A stretch of DNA of 64,000 nt, from the NCBI GenBank assembly GCA_014218235.1, contig CM024753.1, forward strand, positions 174,692,348 through 174,756,347, given 5' to 3'. The notes under the pieces were generated by a model that was given only the letters and a program-made list of their open reading frames with translations, did not search any database and was not told where the DNA came from. The translations under genes were made by a program, and so were the position numbers. The DNA comes from Colocasia esculenta (Eukaryota; Streptophyta; Magnoliopsida; Alismatales; Araceae). Within the stretch, counting starts at the first letter, position 1. The number at the start of each line of letters is the position of its first letter. Below are positions 44,475-56,300 of this stretch, piece by piece.

Positions 44475-45433
44475 GTGATGGCACTTACCAGAGAGCAGGC
44501 CGAGGCGTCGAACCTGGTTATAGGTACCCTGCCTATCCTTGGTAGAGTTGCTCGTGTTTTGGTTGACCCCGGTGCTTCTTTGTGTTTTGCTTCCGAGGAG
44601 TTTTACGAGTCTCTGGTTCATCACACCCTTGAGAGGCAGTGTGATGTGATGGTCGATCTCCCGTCTGGTGATTATATGAGTTCTTTCGATCATGGTTTAC
44701 TGAATCGAGGCGAATCGGCCCGATTCCCCCGAATCGGTGCGAATCAGGGGAAACCTGATCCCTGATTCGCCCCGATTCCCTTTATATATATATATATATA
44801 TATTATCATATTTTAATATATGTTATACATTATAAATATGATATATATTACATATATGTATTTAATCAATATAAATGTGTCTGAAATATGATATATGTAA
44901 TATATAATATATATGCAATATATATATATCATATGCTATTATATATATAATATACCCATGTGAATCGGTTCGATTCAGACCGATTCTGGGGAATCGGGGC
45001 GAATCAGGAGCAACCCGATTCGCCTTCTGATTCCGATTTGCCAAACCATGCTTTCGGTTACCTGGAGGGCATCACAGTTGAGGTCTAGGGACACCAGTTG
45101 CCATCCAGGTTGTACGCGTTGCAGCTTCGTGACTTTGACGTCATCCTGGGCATGGATTGGTTGGAGGCTCACTCAGCTGTAGTGGATTGTCAGCAGAAGA
45201 TCGTTCGATTTAAGATACCTGAAGTGCTTGTTCTCTGCTTCCGAGGTATCTGGTCTACCTGTCAACCTTTTATTTCCTTCTGTAGAGCTCGTCGTTTGAT
45301 CCATGATGGCTGTGTAGCATATCTTGCTTCTGTTTGTTCCTTGGAGCCTAGCGGGTCGTCGGTTTCTGATGTGCCTGTTGTTTGTGAGTTCTTTGATGTT
45401 TTCCCGGAGGATCTACCTGGTTTGCCGCCTTAG
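44475..45433 (+). pseudogene. pol: Protease of gypsy-D, interrupted by a MITE
   Basis: VIGTLPILGRVARVLVDPGA is the retropepsin region. The catalytic triplet reads Asp-Pro-Gly where Asp-Ser/Thr-Gly is normal, so the active site is altered. The frame is broken at 44690 by a 360-bp MITE and resumes after 45058 with GYLEGITVEV, then LRDFDVILGMDWLEAHSAVV, a motif that follows protease in this lineage. TAG at 45086 and 45431. Confidence 0.85.
44691..45050 (+). mobile_element. hAT-like MITE (360 bp) inside gypsy-D pol
   Basis: Ends catggtttactg... and ...ttgccaaaccatg are inverted to each other; the flanks ctttcgat (44683-44690) and ctttcggt (45051-45058) are an 8-bp duplication with one mismatch. 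The gaatcgg/ccgattc motifs and AT-rich core match the MITE at 16165-16436, but this copy has a longer AT core. Confidence 0.88.
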
Positions 45434-46865
45434 CGGGAGGTAGAGTTCTCCATTGAGCTTTTGCCCAGTATGATGCCTTTGTCTAAGGCACCTTACCGGA
45501 TGGCTCCGGCCGAGTTGCGTGAGCTGAAGCGCCAGTTGCAGGAGTTGCTTGAGTTGGGCTTCATCCGTCCGAGTCGTTCGCCGTGGGAAGCGCCAGTCCT
45601 ATTCGTGAGGAAGAAGGATGGCAGTTTGCGTTTGTGCATTGATTATAGGTAGCTGAATCAAGTAACAGTAAAGAATAAGTATCCGTTGCCGAGGATCGAT
45701 GATTTGTTCGACCAGTTGCAGTCAGCCAGAGTGTTCTCGAAGATTGACTTGAGATCCGGTTTCTACCAGTTGAGGATCAGAGAGTCAGATATTGGCCTGA
45801 TAGCTTTCCGTTCAAGGTACGGTCACTTTGAGTTTGTCGTGATGCCGTTTGGGCTGACGAACGCACCCGCAACTTTTATGGATTTGATGCATAGGGTGTT
45901 CAATGAGTACCTGGACAGGTTTGTGGTCATCTTTGTGGATGACATTTTGGTCTACTCGGCTTCTGAGGAGGAGCACAAGGAGCATCTGAGGATCGTGCTA
46001 GAGACCTTGCGGAGTCACCAACTTTATGCCAAGTTCGACAAGTGCGAGTTTTGGCTAAGGGAGGTCCACTTTCTCGGGCACGTGATCTCAGGTTCTAGTG
46101 TGGCAGTGGACTCTGCCAAGGTTGAGACAGTGTTGTCCTGCGAGCAGCCCACTTCAGTGTCAGAGGTTTCGCAGCTTTCTGGGTCTAGTAGGCTATTACA
46201 GGAGATTCATCCAGGATTTTGCCAGGATTGCAGAGCCATTGACTAGGTTGACCAGACTGGACACCAGGTTTGTTTGGTCAGAGGACTGTGAGCAGAGCTT
46301 TCGGAAGCGGAAGATGAGGTTGACTTCAGCGCTAGTGTTGGTCTTGACGTCAGGTAGCAGAGGTTTCGTGGTCTACACCGACGCATCGAGATCAGGTTTG
46401 GGTGCCGTGATAATGCAGCATGGTAGGGTCGTTGCCTATGCTTCTCAGCAGCTCAAGAAGCATGCGGATAACTACCCTACCCACGACTTAGAGTTAGCAA
46501 CAGTGGTGTTCGCTCTGAAGTTGTGGAGGCACTATTTGTACGGAGAGGCGTTCGAGATCTTCACAGACCATCAGAGTTTGCAGTACATTTTCATTCAGAG
46601 GGATCTGAATTTAAGGCAGCGCAGGTGGATTGAGTACTTGAAGGACTACGACCTTACCCTCTCCTATCACCCAGGAAGGGCTAACGTTGTGGCAGATGCT
46701 TTAAGCAGGTGTGTTCGCTTGAGTTCGATGATGGTCAGAGAGTGGAAGCTATTTGAGGAGCTGTCCCAGGGAGTTTTCTACCCTTCGAGGCGCAGAGACT
46801 GTGCAATGATGACCAGTTTGTCAGTTCGGCCATCAGTGTACCGTCAGGTGTTGCAGGCACAGTAG
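45434..46865 (+). pseudogene. pol: Reverse transcriptase and RNase H of gypsy-D
   Basis: Reverse transcriptase reads [40 protein letters not shown], then [30 protein letters not shown] and the catalytic [11 protein letters not shown] (near 45930-45960), then FDKCEFWL and FLGHVIS. RNase H follows a frame change near 46190: [44 protein letters not shown], and [17 protein letters not shown] at 45650 and 46863. The FVDD catalytic pair is present even though the frame is broken. Confidence 0.92.
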
Positions 46866-48238
46866 GCAGACTCAGAGTTGGCAGATATTTTGCAGATGCC
46901 AGATGTTGAGCTAGATGAGAACAACGAGGTCAGATTCAGAGGCAGGCTGTATGTTCCAGTGATGCGCTCCAGGCGCTATTGTCAGAGGCTCACCATTCGA
47001 GGTATGTTGCTTATCCTGGTTCCACTAAGATGTACCATAACCTGAGGAGGTTCTTCTGGTGACCAGGGATGAAGAGGGGCGTGGCAGAGTTTGTCTCTCG
47101 GTGCCTTACCTGTCAGCAGGTGAAGGCTGAGCATCAGCGTCCTGGTGGTGAGCTGCAGTCATTGCCCATTCCCGAGTGGAAGTGGGACGACATCACCATG
47201 GACTTTGTGGTTGGTTTGCCCCGCACTCCGCAGAGGCATGATGGTATTTGGATGATCGTGGATCGATTGACCAAGTCAGTACAGTTTCTTCCAGTCAGGA
47301 TGTCTTGGTCAGTGGATAGGTTAGCCAGGCTATACGTGGACCGAGTTGTTCCATTGCATGGAACCCCAGTTTCGATTGTCTCCAACAGAGATCCGAGGTT
47401 CACTTTTGGGTTTTAGCGTAGTTTGCAGAGAGCTCTGGGTACAGAGTTGAGGCTGAGTTCTGCATATCACCCGCAGTCAGATGGGCAGTTAAAGAGGACC
47501 ATTCAGACTTTGGAGGATATGTTGAGAGCTTGTTGCTTGGACAAGAGTGGCACCTGGGAGTCGCACCTTCCAATGGTAGAGTTTGCGTATAATAACAGTT
47601 ATCACTCGAGCATTGGAATGGTGCCATACGAGGCTTTGTTTGGTCGCCCGTGCAGGACACCACTTCACTAGTTGGAGGTCGGTGAGAGGCAGCTTCTAGG
47701 ACCAGAGATGGTGCAGCAGTGTGCAGACACAGCCAGGTTGGTTAGGCAGAAGCTTCAGACCGTGCAGAGCAGTCAGAAGAGCTATGCAGATATCTGCAGG
47801 AGGCCGTTGCGGTTCAGCGTGGGTGACCTTGTTTTCTTGTGGGTTTCGCCGACCAAGGGTGTTATGAGATTTGGCAGGAAGGGAAAGCTCAGTCTGAGGT
47901 ATATTGGGCCTTTCCCTATCACAGAGACGGTCGGCGAGGTTGCTTACAGGTTTAGTCTTCCGGCAGAGTTGGCAGGCGTGCACAGTGTTTTCCACGTTTC
48001 GCAGTTCAAGAGGTACGTTGCAGATCTGTCACACATGTTGGACTACTCACAGCTTGAGGTATCACTAGACTTGTCAATGCCAGAGTACCCGGTCAGTGTT
48101 GTGGACCGCAGAGTGCAGCAGTTGCATCGGAGGCAGATTCCGCTGGTCAAGGTCATTTGGGAGAACCGCGTTGGTGGCGAGGCCACCTGGGAGCGCGAGG
48201 ATGAGATGAGAGAGCACTTCCCATATTTGTTTGTTTGA
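46866..48238 (+). pseudogene. pol: Integrase with chromodomain-like tail of gypsy-D
   Basis: The zinc domain ends in [13 protein letters not shown]. The core reads [13 protein letters not shown] (first acidic residue present), then VSNRDPRF, where the second catalytic acid reads Asn, and DGQLKRTIQ, where the catalytic Glu position reads Lys. Both changes are one G-to-A step. Then come FAYNNSYHSSIGMVPYEALF, LRYIGPFPITE, and a tail PLVKVIWENRVGGEATWERE that fits the degenerate chromodomain of Tekay/Del elements and ends at TGA near 48238. In-frame stops: TGA 47060, TAG 47414 and 47669. The integrase is inactive on catalytic-residue grounds alone. Confidence 0.9.
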
Positions 48239-48327
48239 TTGGTATGTTGATCTTCCCTGTACTGCTTTCTAGGTTGAGACTACGTTTATTTTAATTTCGA
48301 GGACGAAATTGCTTAAGGTGGGTGGGA
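48239..48327 (+). promoter_or_regulatory. 3' UTR and polypurine tract of gypsy-D
   Basis: ttcgaggacgaaattgctta precedes aaggtgggtggga (48315-48327), directly upstream of the 3' LTR. The 'cgaggacga' wording before the tract is common in this gypsy lineage. Confidence 0.8.
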
Positions 48328-50624
48328 TGTAAGATCCGGCCCTCCTGGGCCCTTGGCCTTGTCCTCAGGGTCGCGATAGGCACCTTGGTCGCGACATGGT
48401 CACGCCAGGGGAGCCTGTCGCGACAAGCTTTGTGACACGGCACACCTGGCCGTCGAGACTAGGTCACGACGGGGTGGGCGTCGCGTCCTTGTCATGGCGA
48501 CTTGAGGTGTCGCGACTGCTTTTCTGATAGACGTGACCACTGTCCTCTCTATCAGAACAATCGTGTCGGGTGGTAGGTGTGTACAACGTTGACGTGACCT
48601 GGTCAGCCGTCGCGTTTGCTTTTCCTGGTCTTCGAGGTTTGACCACTTTTGGGGTCATGCTGGGGGTGGCCGTCGCGACATGGTTGTTGTCGCGCCGGGC
48701 CAACCCATCGTGTCTTTGGGGCCGTTAGTTTAAAAACCGAGGCTGCGCCCCATTTCCCCCTTTCACCTTCTTCTTCCCCTCTCGAGCTCCCTTGCGTTTT
48801 CTCGGTGGTTCGTCGTGGTCGTGGTGCTCGTCCTGAGGTGGTGTCGCCCTGTTGGTGTAGGGGACGTGTTCATGGTTCTTGGAGCGAGGAGGAGTTGACC
48901 ATTCCGTCGTGAAGGCCCCAACGGGTCGGCTCTACTCTTGGAGGTAGGGGCCCTTGTTCTCCCCTCGCCTAGCATGCTCCCCTCTTCTGTGAGATGGTGT
49001 TTTCCTCGTGGTTTGGGTGTGGGAATGTGAGAACCATGCTCGTGGTTAAGTGAGGTTTACTTCGAGTGTAGATTCTTGTAAATCCATGTTTGTGGGGTGT
49101 AGAGGGTGGTTTGCATGGTTTAAAAGCTTTCATACATGTTGAGCATGCTCCCCTCCCCCTGTGGAATGATTGTACCGAGTTCTGGGGTGGTCTCTGAGAG
49201 GTCTGCTCCGGAACCCCCCTCAGCTGAAGACGCGACCGCTATAGAGGTTGTGATGATGTCGCGACGGCCTTTCCAGTTGCGACATTGTCGCGATGCTCTT
49301 GAGCGTCGTGACCTGGTCACGGTGGCTTGGGCCGTCGCGACAGTGTCGCGACTTGTCTGGGCGTCACGACAAGGTCGCGACGGCCCGATGCGTCGCGACT
49401 ACAGTAGAGAGACAGGTTAAGGTCTTTTGAAGTCCCGTGTTTTTGTGGAGTCTTCGCCATTTCCGCTTTTACTATATCCATGGCACCTGTTCTAGTTCCC
49501 TAGTACGGTCCTACACTAGTCTTCGCCCGATGCTCGGCACTTGAGGGCTTGTCTCGTGAGAGAGGTTGTTATCGTTGCCTGGGACCCCCGTCCCCGTGTG
49601 CCTGTTGAGGGAGTCCTCCGGGCGGTGGGCGTGCTCGAGTCACGGACTTTGGACCAGAGGGGAAAACGGTGGTTAGGACAGCAGCGTCGAGTCGTTTGCA
49701 GAGCTCTCGTAGTTGGTCTGGGATGCCGAGGTCGTTTTGAGGAGTTCTTCCCAGCGCAGTCCAGCTAGTCCTTTTCTTGCTACCTCGCTCTTTGCGGCCC
49801 CGGAACCGCCTAGAGTGGTCAGGTGTGGGACCGTAGTCCGGCCAGACTACGACGGTTACTATTGTGTTACTTTGTGTCCTGCCTCACTCTGACAAGACGT
49901 GGAGGTTTAGACCTGGGTCGAGGATAAGACGTCAGTGGGCGCACCTGACTGGTTGACTAGTGGTAGTGCTTTTCATAGCTAGTGTTTCTTGTCTAGGCAG
50001 AGTTCCATCTGTCTGTGTTTGCTATCCGTGTGGTGATCACAACGAGCAATCGTACGGAGTTTCCGACCGTGTTGTACTTCCGTACCGTTGCTAGTAGTAG
50101 CTTTGCTTCTGCACTTCTTGTAGGTAGAAGATATAACTGCTGTTATTTAAATTATATATATATATATATATTCTTCTATCTGTTAGAGCCAGTAGGAGAT
50201 TGGTAGTCCCTACTGAGCTTCTGTTGTGAAGCTTATCCCTCCTTTTCTCAGGTGAGACTTCTCAGCAACGGCAGGGCGCGCGCTGGGCGGAGGAGACAGG
50301 GTGGTAGTCGTGGGCCCCGTAGCTAGCAGTGGTTCCCCCTCTTAGTGTACGTCACCCTCGGGGTATGCCCCTAAGGGACTTGTTATCCCCCTGTCTTACT
50401 TGTACTAGTTGTGTGTTGGGACTATACCTAGAGCGATACACAGTGGTCTCGCTCTCTTTTCTGCTTCCGCGTGTGTGCTCCTAGTTAACAGTTGACATTT
50501 ACTTCCCTTACATATTCTGTTGGACTCATATTATAGCCCTTTCGGGTCTCCGGATCCGTGGGCGGCGACCGCGAAAATTGGGTCCTTGGCATGGGCCGAG
50601 GGTTGGGTTCTCGGGGTCGTTACA
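48328..50624 (+). repeat. 3' LTR of gypsy-D (2,297 bp)
   Basis: It starts tgtaagatccggccctcctg and ends tcggggtcgttaca; TGTAA/TTACA are inverted ends. It contains a dense run of tcgcga/gtcgtgac motifs at 49255-49400, a possible TATA (gtttaaaaacc near 48728) and an (AT)n run near 50155. Segment 49088-49278 recurs at 1-191. Confidence 0.9.
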
Positions 50625-50795
50625 CTATCTCACACATCAACTACACACATCCACATTAGATCTATATGTTTTCACTGAAGTGAACTACAATTTGAAGTAA
50701 TTTCTTCAAATTGCTTAGGCTTCCACTGTGATTGGTAATAGATCTATTCAACCCCCCTTCTAGATCTATTCACCCTGCTCATTCGATCCTACAAT

Positions 50796-50807
50796 TGGTA
50801 TCAGAGC
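50796..50807 (+). promoter_or_regulatory. Primer-binding site of copia-C
   Basis: tggtatcagagc stands two bases after the resumed LTR end (50793), showing that 50630-50793 is the tail of the LTR interrupted at 41863. Confidence 0.9.
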
Positions 50808-50911
50808 AGGTTAATCTTTGTTTTGGATTCTGATATGATTTGATCACATTTGTTTGATACATCTGGTTTAATCTGTGTGCTTGGTATTTCACCTGTTATA
50901 AAATTTGATTC

Positions 50912-51499
50912 ATGGATTCTTGAGGTTTCGTAGCTGAGGGTCACTCTATAAACAGCCACCCTACTTCGATGGGTCTGACTATGCTTACTGGAAGAACAAA
51001 ATGCAAGTGTTTCTTGGAGCCCAGAATTATGAAATCTAGAAGATTGTTGAAAAAGGCCCTTATGAAATCACTAGCGATGAGGATACATGGACTAGAGAGC
51101 AAATAAGAAGGGCTACATTAAATTTTAGTGCTATGAACATGCTTCAATGTGCAATTCATCCTAAAGAATATGCTAGAGTGTCCATGTGCTCCTTTGCAAA
51201 GGAAATGTGGGATAAGCTTCAGTTGATGTATGAAGGAACATCAAAAGTTAAAGAAACTAAGGCCAATTTGTTGATTTCTGATTATGAAACGTTTACCATG
51301 AAGTATGATGAATCTATATATGAAATGTTTGCTAGGTTCATGGTAATTGTTAATGGACTTAAAGGATTAGGTAAGGATTACATTGATGCTGAGCTGGTAA
51401 GAAAAATCCTTCAATCCTTATCTCATGCATGGCATACTAAGGCAACTATTATTGAGGATTCTAAGGACTTAGCCAAAATCTCTCTGGATGAGCTCATAG
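50912..51499 (+). pseudogene. gag: Gag of copia-C, truncated
   Basis: ATG 50912 is followed by TGA three codons later and a frame change. The rest reads PPYFDGSDYAYWKNKMQVFL, then MNMLQCAIHPKEYARVSMCS, YEGTSKVKETKANLLISDYE and HAWHTKATIIEDSKDLAKIS, which is a copia gag of the same type as in copia-B. The frame is cut after LDELI by LTR-E at 51500. No zinc knuckle remains. Confidence 0.88.
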
Positions 51500-51645
51500 T
51501 GTCACGCCCCAACGCAGAAGATCGAAACGTAAGGCAGTTGCAAGTATAGAGCGTATAATAGACATCAAACCATTGGTCAATTGAATAATACTAAATCACA
51601 TCATTTAATATTTTTCCCGCCCTCTCTCTCTCCTGTTCCCTTCCC

Positions 51646-52928
51646 ATGGCGATAGAGGGGGGGGGGGTCCAGCTCCCCCCCTACAGCCCACGGCTACAGC
51701 TCCTCCTAGTCCAGGCGCCAGCAATACAACTCCGGCCACTCCAAGTGTGTGGGGTACAACTGCTGCAGCAACCCCAACCTTTGCCCAGGTCCTCCTTCGA
51801 TCGATCCAACCCCCAACAGTTCCGGTTCCAGTGCACCCCCCAGCAACCACCGACGCTGGAGAACCAGCTGTATTTTTCTCAGCAGAGGAGGTGAAACTAT
51901 CGTGCAAAGCTCTGGACCTTGCTGTCATCGCCAAGACTCCATAGGGCAGGCCACCTTTCCAGGACATCAGAAGCCATCTAACCCAACAGTTTAAGCTCCA
52001 GGAGGACTTCCTCATAAGTGCCCTAGATGGAAGACATCTACTCATCAGATTCAGAAGTGAGCAAGACTACTACAAGGTTCTTCTGAAAGACTCGGTCTTT
52101 GTCCATGGGAGACTATTCAAATTTGCCAAATGGACCATGGACTTCTCCCCCACGAAGGATTCTCCCCTGGTTCCAGTCTGGGTGCAGATGCCCGACCTCC
52201 CTGCCAACTTCTATTGTGAGCCCATGATCAGATCCATTGCTGGGACCATTGGCCCTGTCCTACAGATCGACCTAAACACTTCCAGGATGATAAAAACAGA
52301 TGCTGCTACCGTTTGTATTCAAATGGATGTCTCCAAGAAGCTCCCAGACCGGGTCTAGGTTGGGATAGGAGCAACAGGGAGATGGCAACCCCTCACATAT
52401 CCCGCACCCCCCATGTTCTGCACCGGCTGCTCAAGGCTAGGGCACACCACCAAGAACTGTCGTCAAACCAACCCAAGAAACAAGGAGAAGCCGGCCAGAG
52501 ATGCTCAGGAAGATCACACCCAGCTAGCGATCCCTAAAGCAACAACATGGAGGCCGATCAGAGCAGGAGCTAGGCCAGAAAAATCTTGTACTGCTGTACA
52601 AGAGACCAGTGAACCTTCACCAGTGCATGAGAAGAACAATGACAACAGACTTCTGCATGGGGCACCTAACGCCGCCCAGAGCATTAATAACCAGGTGAGC
52701 TTGCATGGCATTTATGACAGTGATCAAGAAGCAACACACAGTGGGGTACACAACAAAGAAAACTATGAGGATGGAACCCCGACTTCGGTGGGCACCCACA
52801 TATCTAGCCCTGTATCAATTCATGCCGCCCCAGTAAAAAACAAACAACCCCCTGCGGCCAGTACCAGTACCACTGCACACAAGGTGCTCGATGGAATCCT
52901 AAACAGCTACACAACCCAGAAAGTGTAG
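51646..52928 (+). pseudogene. ORF1 protein of the LINE
   Basis: The start is ATG 51646; a G run just after it shifts the frame. The main frame then reads WGTTAAATPTFAQVLL, LDGRHLLIRFRSEQDYYKVL and FKFAKWTMDFSPTKDSPLVP (the DUF4283-type domain of plant LINE ORF1), then FCTGCSRLGHTTKNC, a CCHC zinc knuckle at about 52415-52460, and a polar tail ending at TAG 52926. In-frame TAG codons at 51942 and 52356 break it. Role in the family: RNA binding in the transposition complex. Confidence 0.85.
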
Positions 52929-53398
52929 ATAACCCCCCTGCGGGCAAGGAGGAAGGGCCGCCCAGAACACAAACCCCCCTCCCATGTAACATACAACAGG
53001 AGAGTTCCCTCACAACTCACAAATAGAGCAGGCACACTCATGAAGAATCTGGAAGCCAACATGACAGTGACAATGACACTTCAGACCCCGGTGGAAAGGA
53101 ACCCCAGGAACAACTGGATACTCGGAAGAAGCAAAAGGGTCAGGACTGCACAAAAGCTGAAGGAAAAAATAAAACACAGCCTCCAAGTAGCAAAGGTGTC
53201 ATAATCTCCCTACCGGTTACACATAATGTCAGAGCCGCCCCTGGTTTAACTCCACCTGAGGAGGACAACCTCAATAATCTCCATGTGGCTTTTGCCGGAA
53301 AATAGAAGGCTCAGCAGCAACCAAGAGAAGAAGGGGTCAGAACCCGTGGGGGTTCTCGAGGTAATACATCACGTCCCAAATTAAATGAATCCAAGGAT
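52929..53398. other. ORF1-ORF2 linker of the LINE
   Basis: About 470 bp with scattered short open pieces and stops in every frame. It may hold the decayed end of ORF1 or the start of ORF2, but no domain is recognisable. Confidence 0.5.
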
Positions 53399-56300
53399 TC
53401 TAATTTGGAACATTAGGGCATTGGCAATGCCCCATCCATCAAAAGGCTCAAAATTCTGAAAAGAAGGCACAACCTGTCCATTATAGCAATTATTGAACCA
53501 AAGAAAAAACATCTTGCATTGACAGCTATAGGAACAAACTCCACATGCCTCACTCGGTAGCTAACATGAATGAGAAGGCCCGTATATGGATGTTTTGGGA
53601 GGACAACATTACCATTTTGAAGACTGATTACAGTGATCAGTTCATCACAGTCACAGTTTCATCTGATTTCTGCAAACAATTTTTCCTAACAATTGTGCAT
53701 ACTAGCTGTGTAGTTAACGAGAGAAGACAACCGTGGGATTACATGATTGACTTTTCTGCCACTTGCAAGGCCCCATGGCTGGTTGGGGGGATTTTAATGC
53801 ATACCTGTCACCTAATGAGAAGAAAGGAGGTAAGAGGCGCCTATCTAAATCTGTCATGGATTTTCAAGCTTGTGTATCGGCTGCTGGAATTGAAGATGCC
53901 GGATTCAGTGGAAGTAAATACACCTGGTACAACGGTCAACAACAAAACTGCATCTGGACTAGAATTGACCGCCTTTTCTTCAATGTTGAGTGGGCCATCT
54001 CCTGCCCTGCACTCCATGTTCAGCATCTGAGTAAAGCATGCAGTGATCACTGTCCATTACTCATCTCCAGCACAGCTCACACCAAACAAGGTCCCTCTAG
54101 ATTCACTTTCCAACACATGTGGTGTAGCCATGACAAGTTCATAGATGATTCGGCTCAGGCCTGGAGAATGGCTCCAACTGCTGGTAATCCCCTGCTCAAC
54201 ATCACTCAAAAACTGAAGCACATGAAACTCTTCTACAGGAAATGGAACAAAGAAGTCTTTGGTAATGTGTCTCTCAACATTCAAGAAGCTGAGGCCATGT
54301 TAACTACTGCACAACAGGCCTATGAGGATGATGAATCTGAGACCAATCACATAGCTTTCACCTCCGCCAAGGCCAAACTGGAACAAGTTTTACTGCAAGA
54401 AGAAAGACTGTGGCGCCAGAAATCTAGACTCAAATGGTTGAAAGACGGGGACAAAAACACGAAGTTCTTCCATGCATACGCACTGACCCAGAGAAGAAAC
54501 ACCCAGATCTGCAAACTACACAAAGAGGATGGAACGGTTGTGAATGGGGAAGATGAAATTGCTGAGTTGTTTGTTGACCATTTCACCAAGGCGTTCAGAT
54601 CTGCATCCCACCAGATCCGACCTGATATGCTTGAGCAAATACCTCACATTCTCACTGAAAAAGACAACAACATGCTGTGCAAAGTACCCACTTCAGAGGA
54701 AATTCAGAATGTTATCTTTTCCATGGATCCGGACAGTGCCTCGGGGCCCGATGGTTTTTCAGGGCACTTCTTCCAAGCTTGCTGGGATTTCATCAACACC
54801 GAAACTATTGCTGCCATTCAGTCTTATTTCTGTGGTCACCAATTGCCAACCGGCCTTACCTCATCCCTGATCACTCTTATCCCTAAAGTGGATAGCCCAA
54901 AAGCTTGCTCTGATTATAGACCCATCAGCCTGTCAAATTTCCTGTACAAATGTATCTCCAGAGTTCTTTCAGACAGGCTAGGAACGCTCCTCCCAGTTCT
55001 GATTTCTGAAGAACAAGGGGCATTCACCAAAGGGCGTAGCATCACTGAAAATATTCTGCTCACCAAGGAAATTCTCCAGCACCTCGGAAGACCTTGTAGA
55101 GGGGGTAACATGATCCTTAAGCTTGATATGGCCAAGGCATATGACAGACTCGAATGAGATTTTCTTTATGCTGTCCTCCGAAGGTTCGGTTTCTCACTTC
55201 AGAATATTTCAAACATTGAACCGCTGATATCTAACTGTTGGTTCTCTGTCCTGCTTAATGGCAAAATACATGGCTTTTTCAAATCCTCCCGGGGAGTGAG
55301 GCAAGGGGACCCGGTGGCCCCTGCCCTCTTCATCCTTGCAGAAGAAGCACTTAGTAGAGGACTCCGACATCTTTTTCAGAACAGTAGCGGAGGGTGGTAT
55401 CAGACTAATGCCAGATGCCCGGCTGTTTCACATCTCCTCTTTGCGGATGACACTCTCATCTTCACTAATGCGGCTGCAAGACACTTACGCAGGCTCACGA
55501 CCTTTCTCACAAACTATGAAGAGGTTTCCGGTCAACTAATAAACAAACACAAAAGCTCCTTTTATGTTCTTGATCATGCTAAGGAAGGTCTGGTCCAAAA
55601 AATCTGCAAGATCACTGGTTTTGTCAGAGCCAAACTACCGATCAAATATCTGGGTGTATCTATCTACGTCGGCCGCCAAAAACCTGCTCACTTTGCTAAT
55701 ATTGTTGCTAAGATAGTGATTAAGTTGCAAGGTTGGAAGACAGATCTGCTATCCGCCGGAGGAAGACTAATTCTGATCCATCATGTTCTTTCTGCCATGC
55801 CTATCTACACTATGAATGCACTGCCGATTCCTCCTACTGTGGTTAGAGCTTTTCATAAAATCCTTGCCAACTTCTTTTGGGGTTCTTATGAGGGATCCCC
55901 TAAGAAGCACTGGAAAAGCTGGAACACAATTGCCCAACCCAAGGAAGGTGGCGGCCTGGGTGTTATGAACCTGAACCAGATGCAAACGGCTCTCCGAACC
56001 AAAATGTTGTGGAGGGCACTGACAACCAATTCTCTGTGGGCCAAATTTTTCAAGGGTAAACATCTATACAAAGGTCATCACTCAGAAGCCCAATTTCCTC
56101 TTATGATTGCAGCTGACAGGAGGTTATGGCAGAAGGCTGCCCACATCATCCATAAAAACCATAGAATTATTGCTATGGACAGCGGTTCTAAAGCCTCATT
56201 CTGGTATGATATATGGACTGGAAACATACCCCTGAAGGACTATATACCTGAGGATCTTTGGATCACACTACCCAACAAGGAATGCACTATACAACAAGCC

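Larger units (their letters stand above)
41864..50624 (+). mobile_element. Ty3/gypsy chromovirus (Tekay/Del-like), gypsy-D (8.8 kb)
   Basis: Both LTRs start TG and end gttaca. They enclose a primer-binding site, gag, protease, reverse transcriptase/RNase H, integrase with a C-terminal chromodomain-like tail, and a polypurine tract. The duplication ctatc flanks it exactly (41859-41863 and 50625-50629). It sits in the LTR of copia-C. The 5' LTR lacks about 1.3 kb, a MITE sits after protease, and many stop codons break the frames, so it is dead. Confidence 0.93.
40235..51499 (+). mobile_element. Copia-C, 5' part: LTR (split by gypsy-D), primer site and gag
   Basis: The LTR starts tgttgagttatgg at 40235, is interrupted at 41863 by gypsy-D, resumes at 50630 and ends cgatcctaca at 50793; without the insertion it is about 1.79 kb. 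A primer-binding site and gag follow, and the element is cut at 51500 by LTR-E. TATAAATA near 41300 is the likely promoter. Short inverted motifs (gaagctaagcttcg) recur at 40580-40960. Pol and the 3' LTR are not in the window. Confidence 0.82.
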
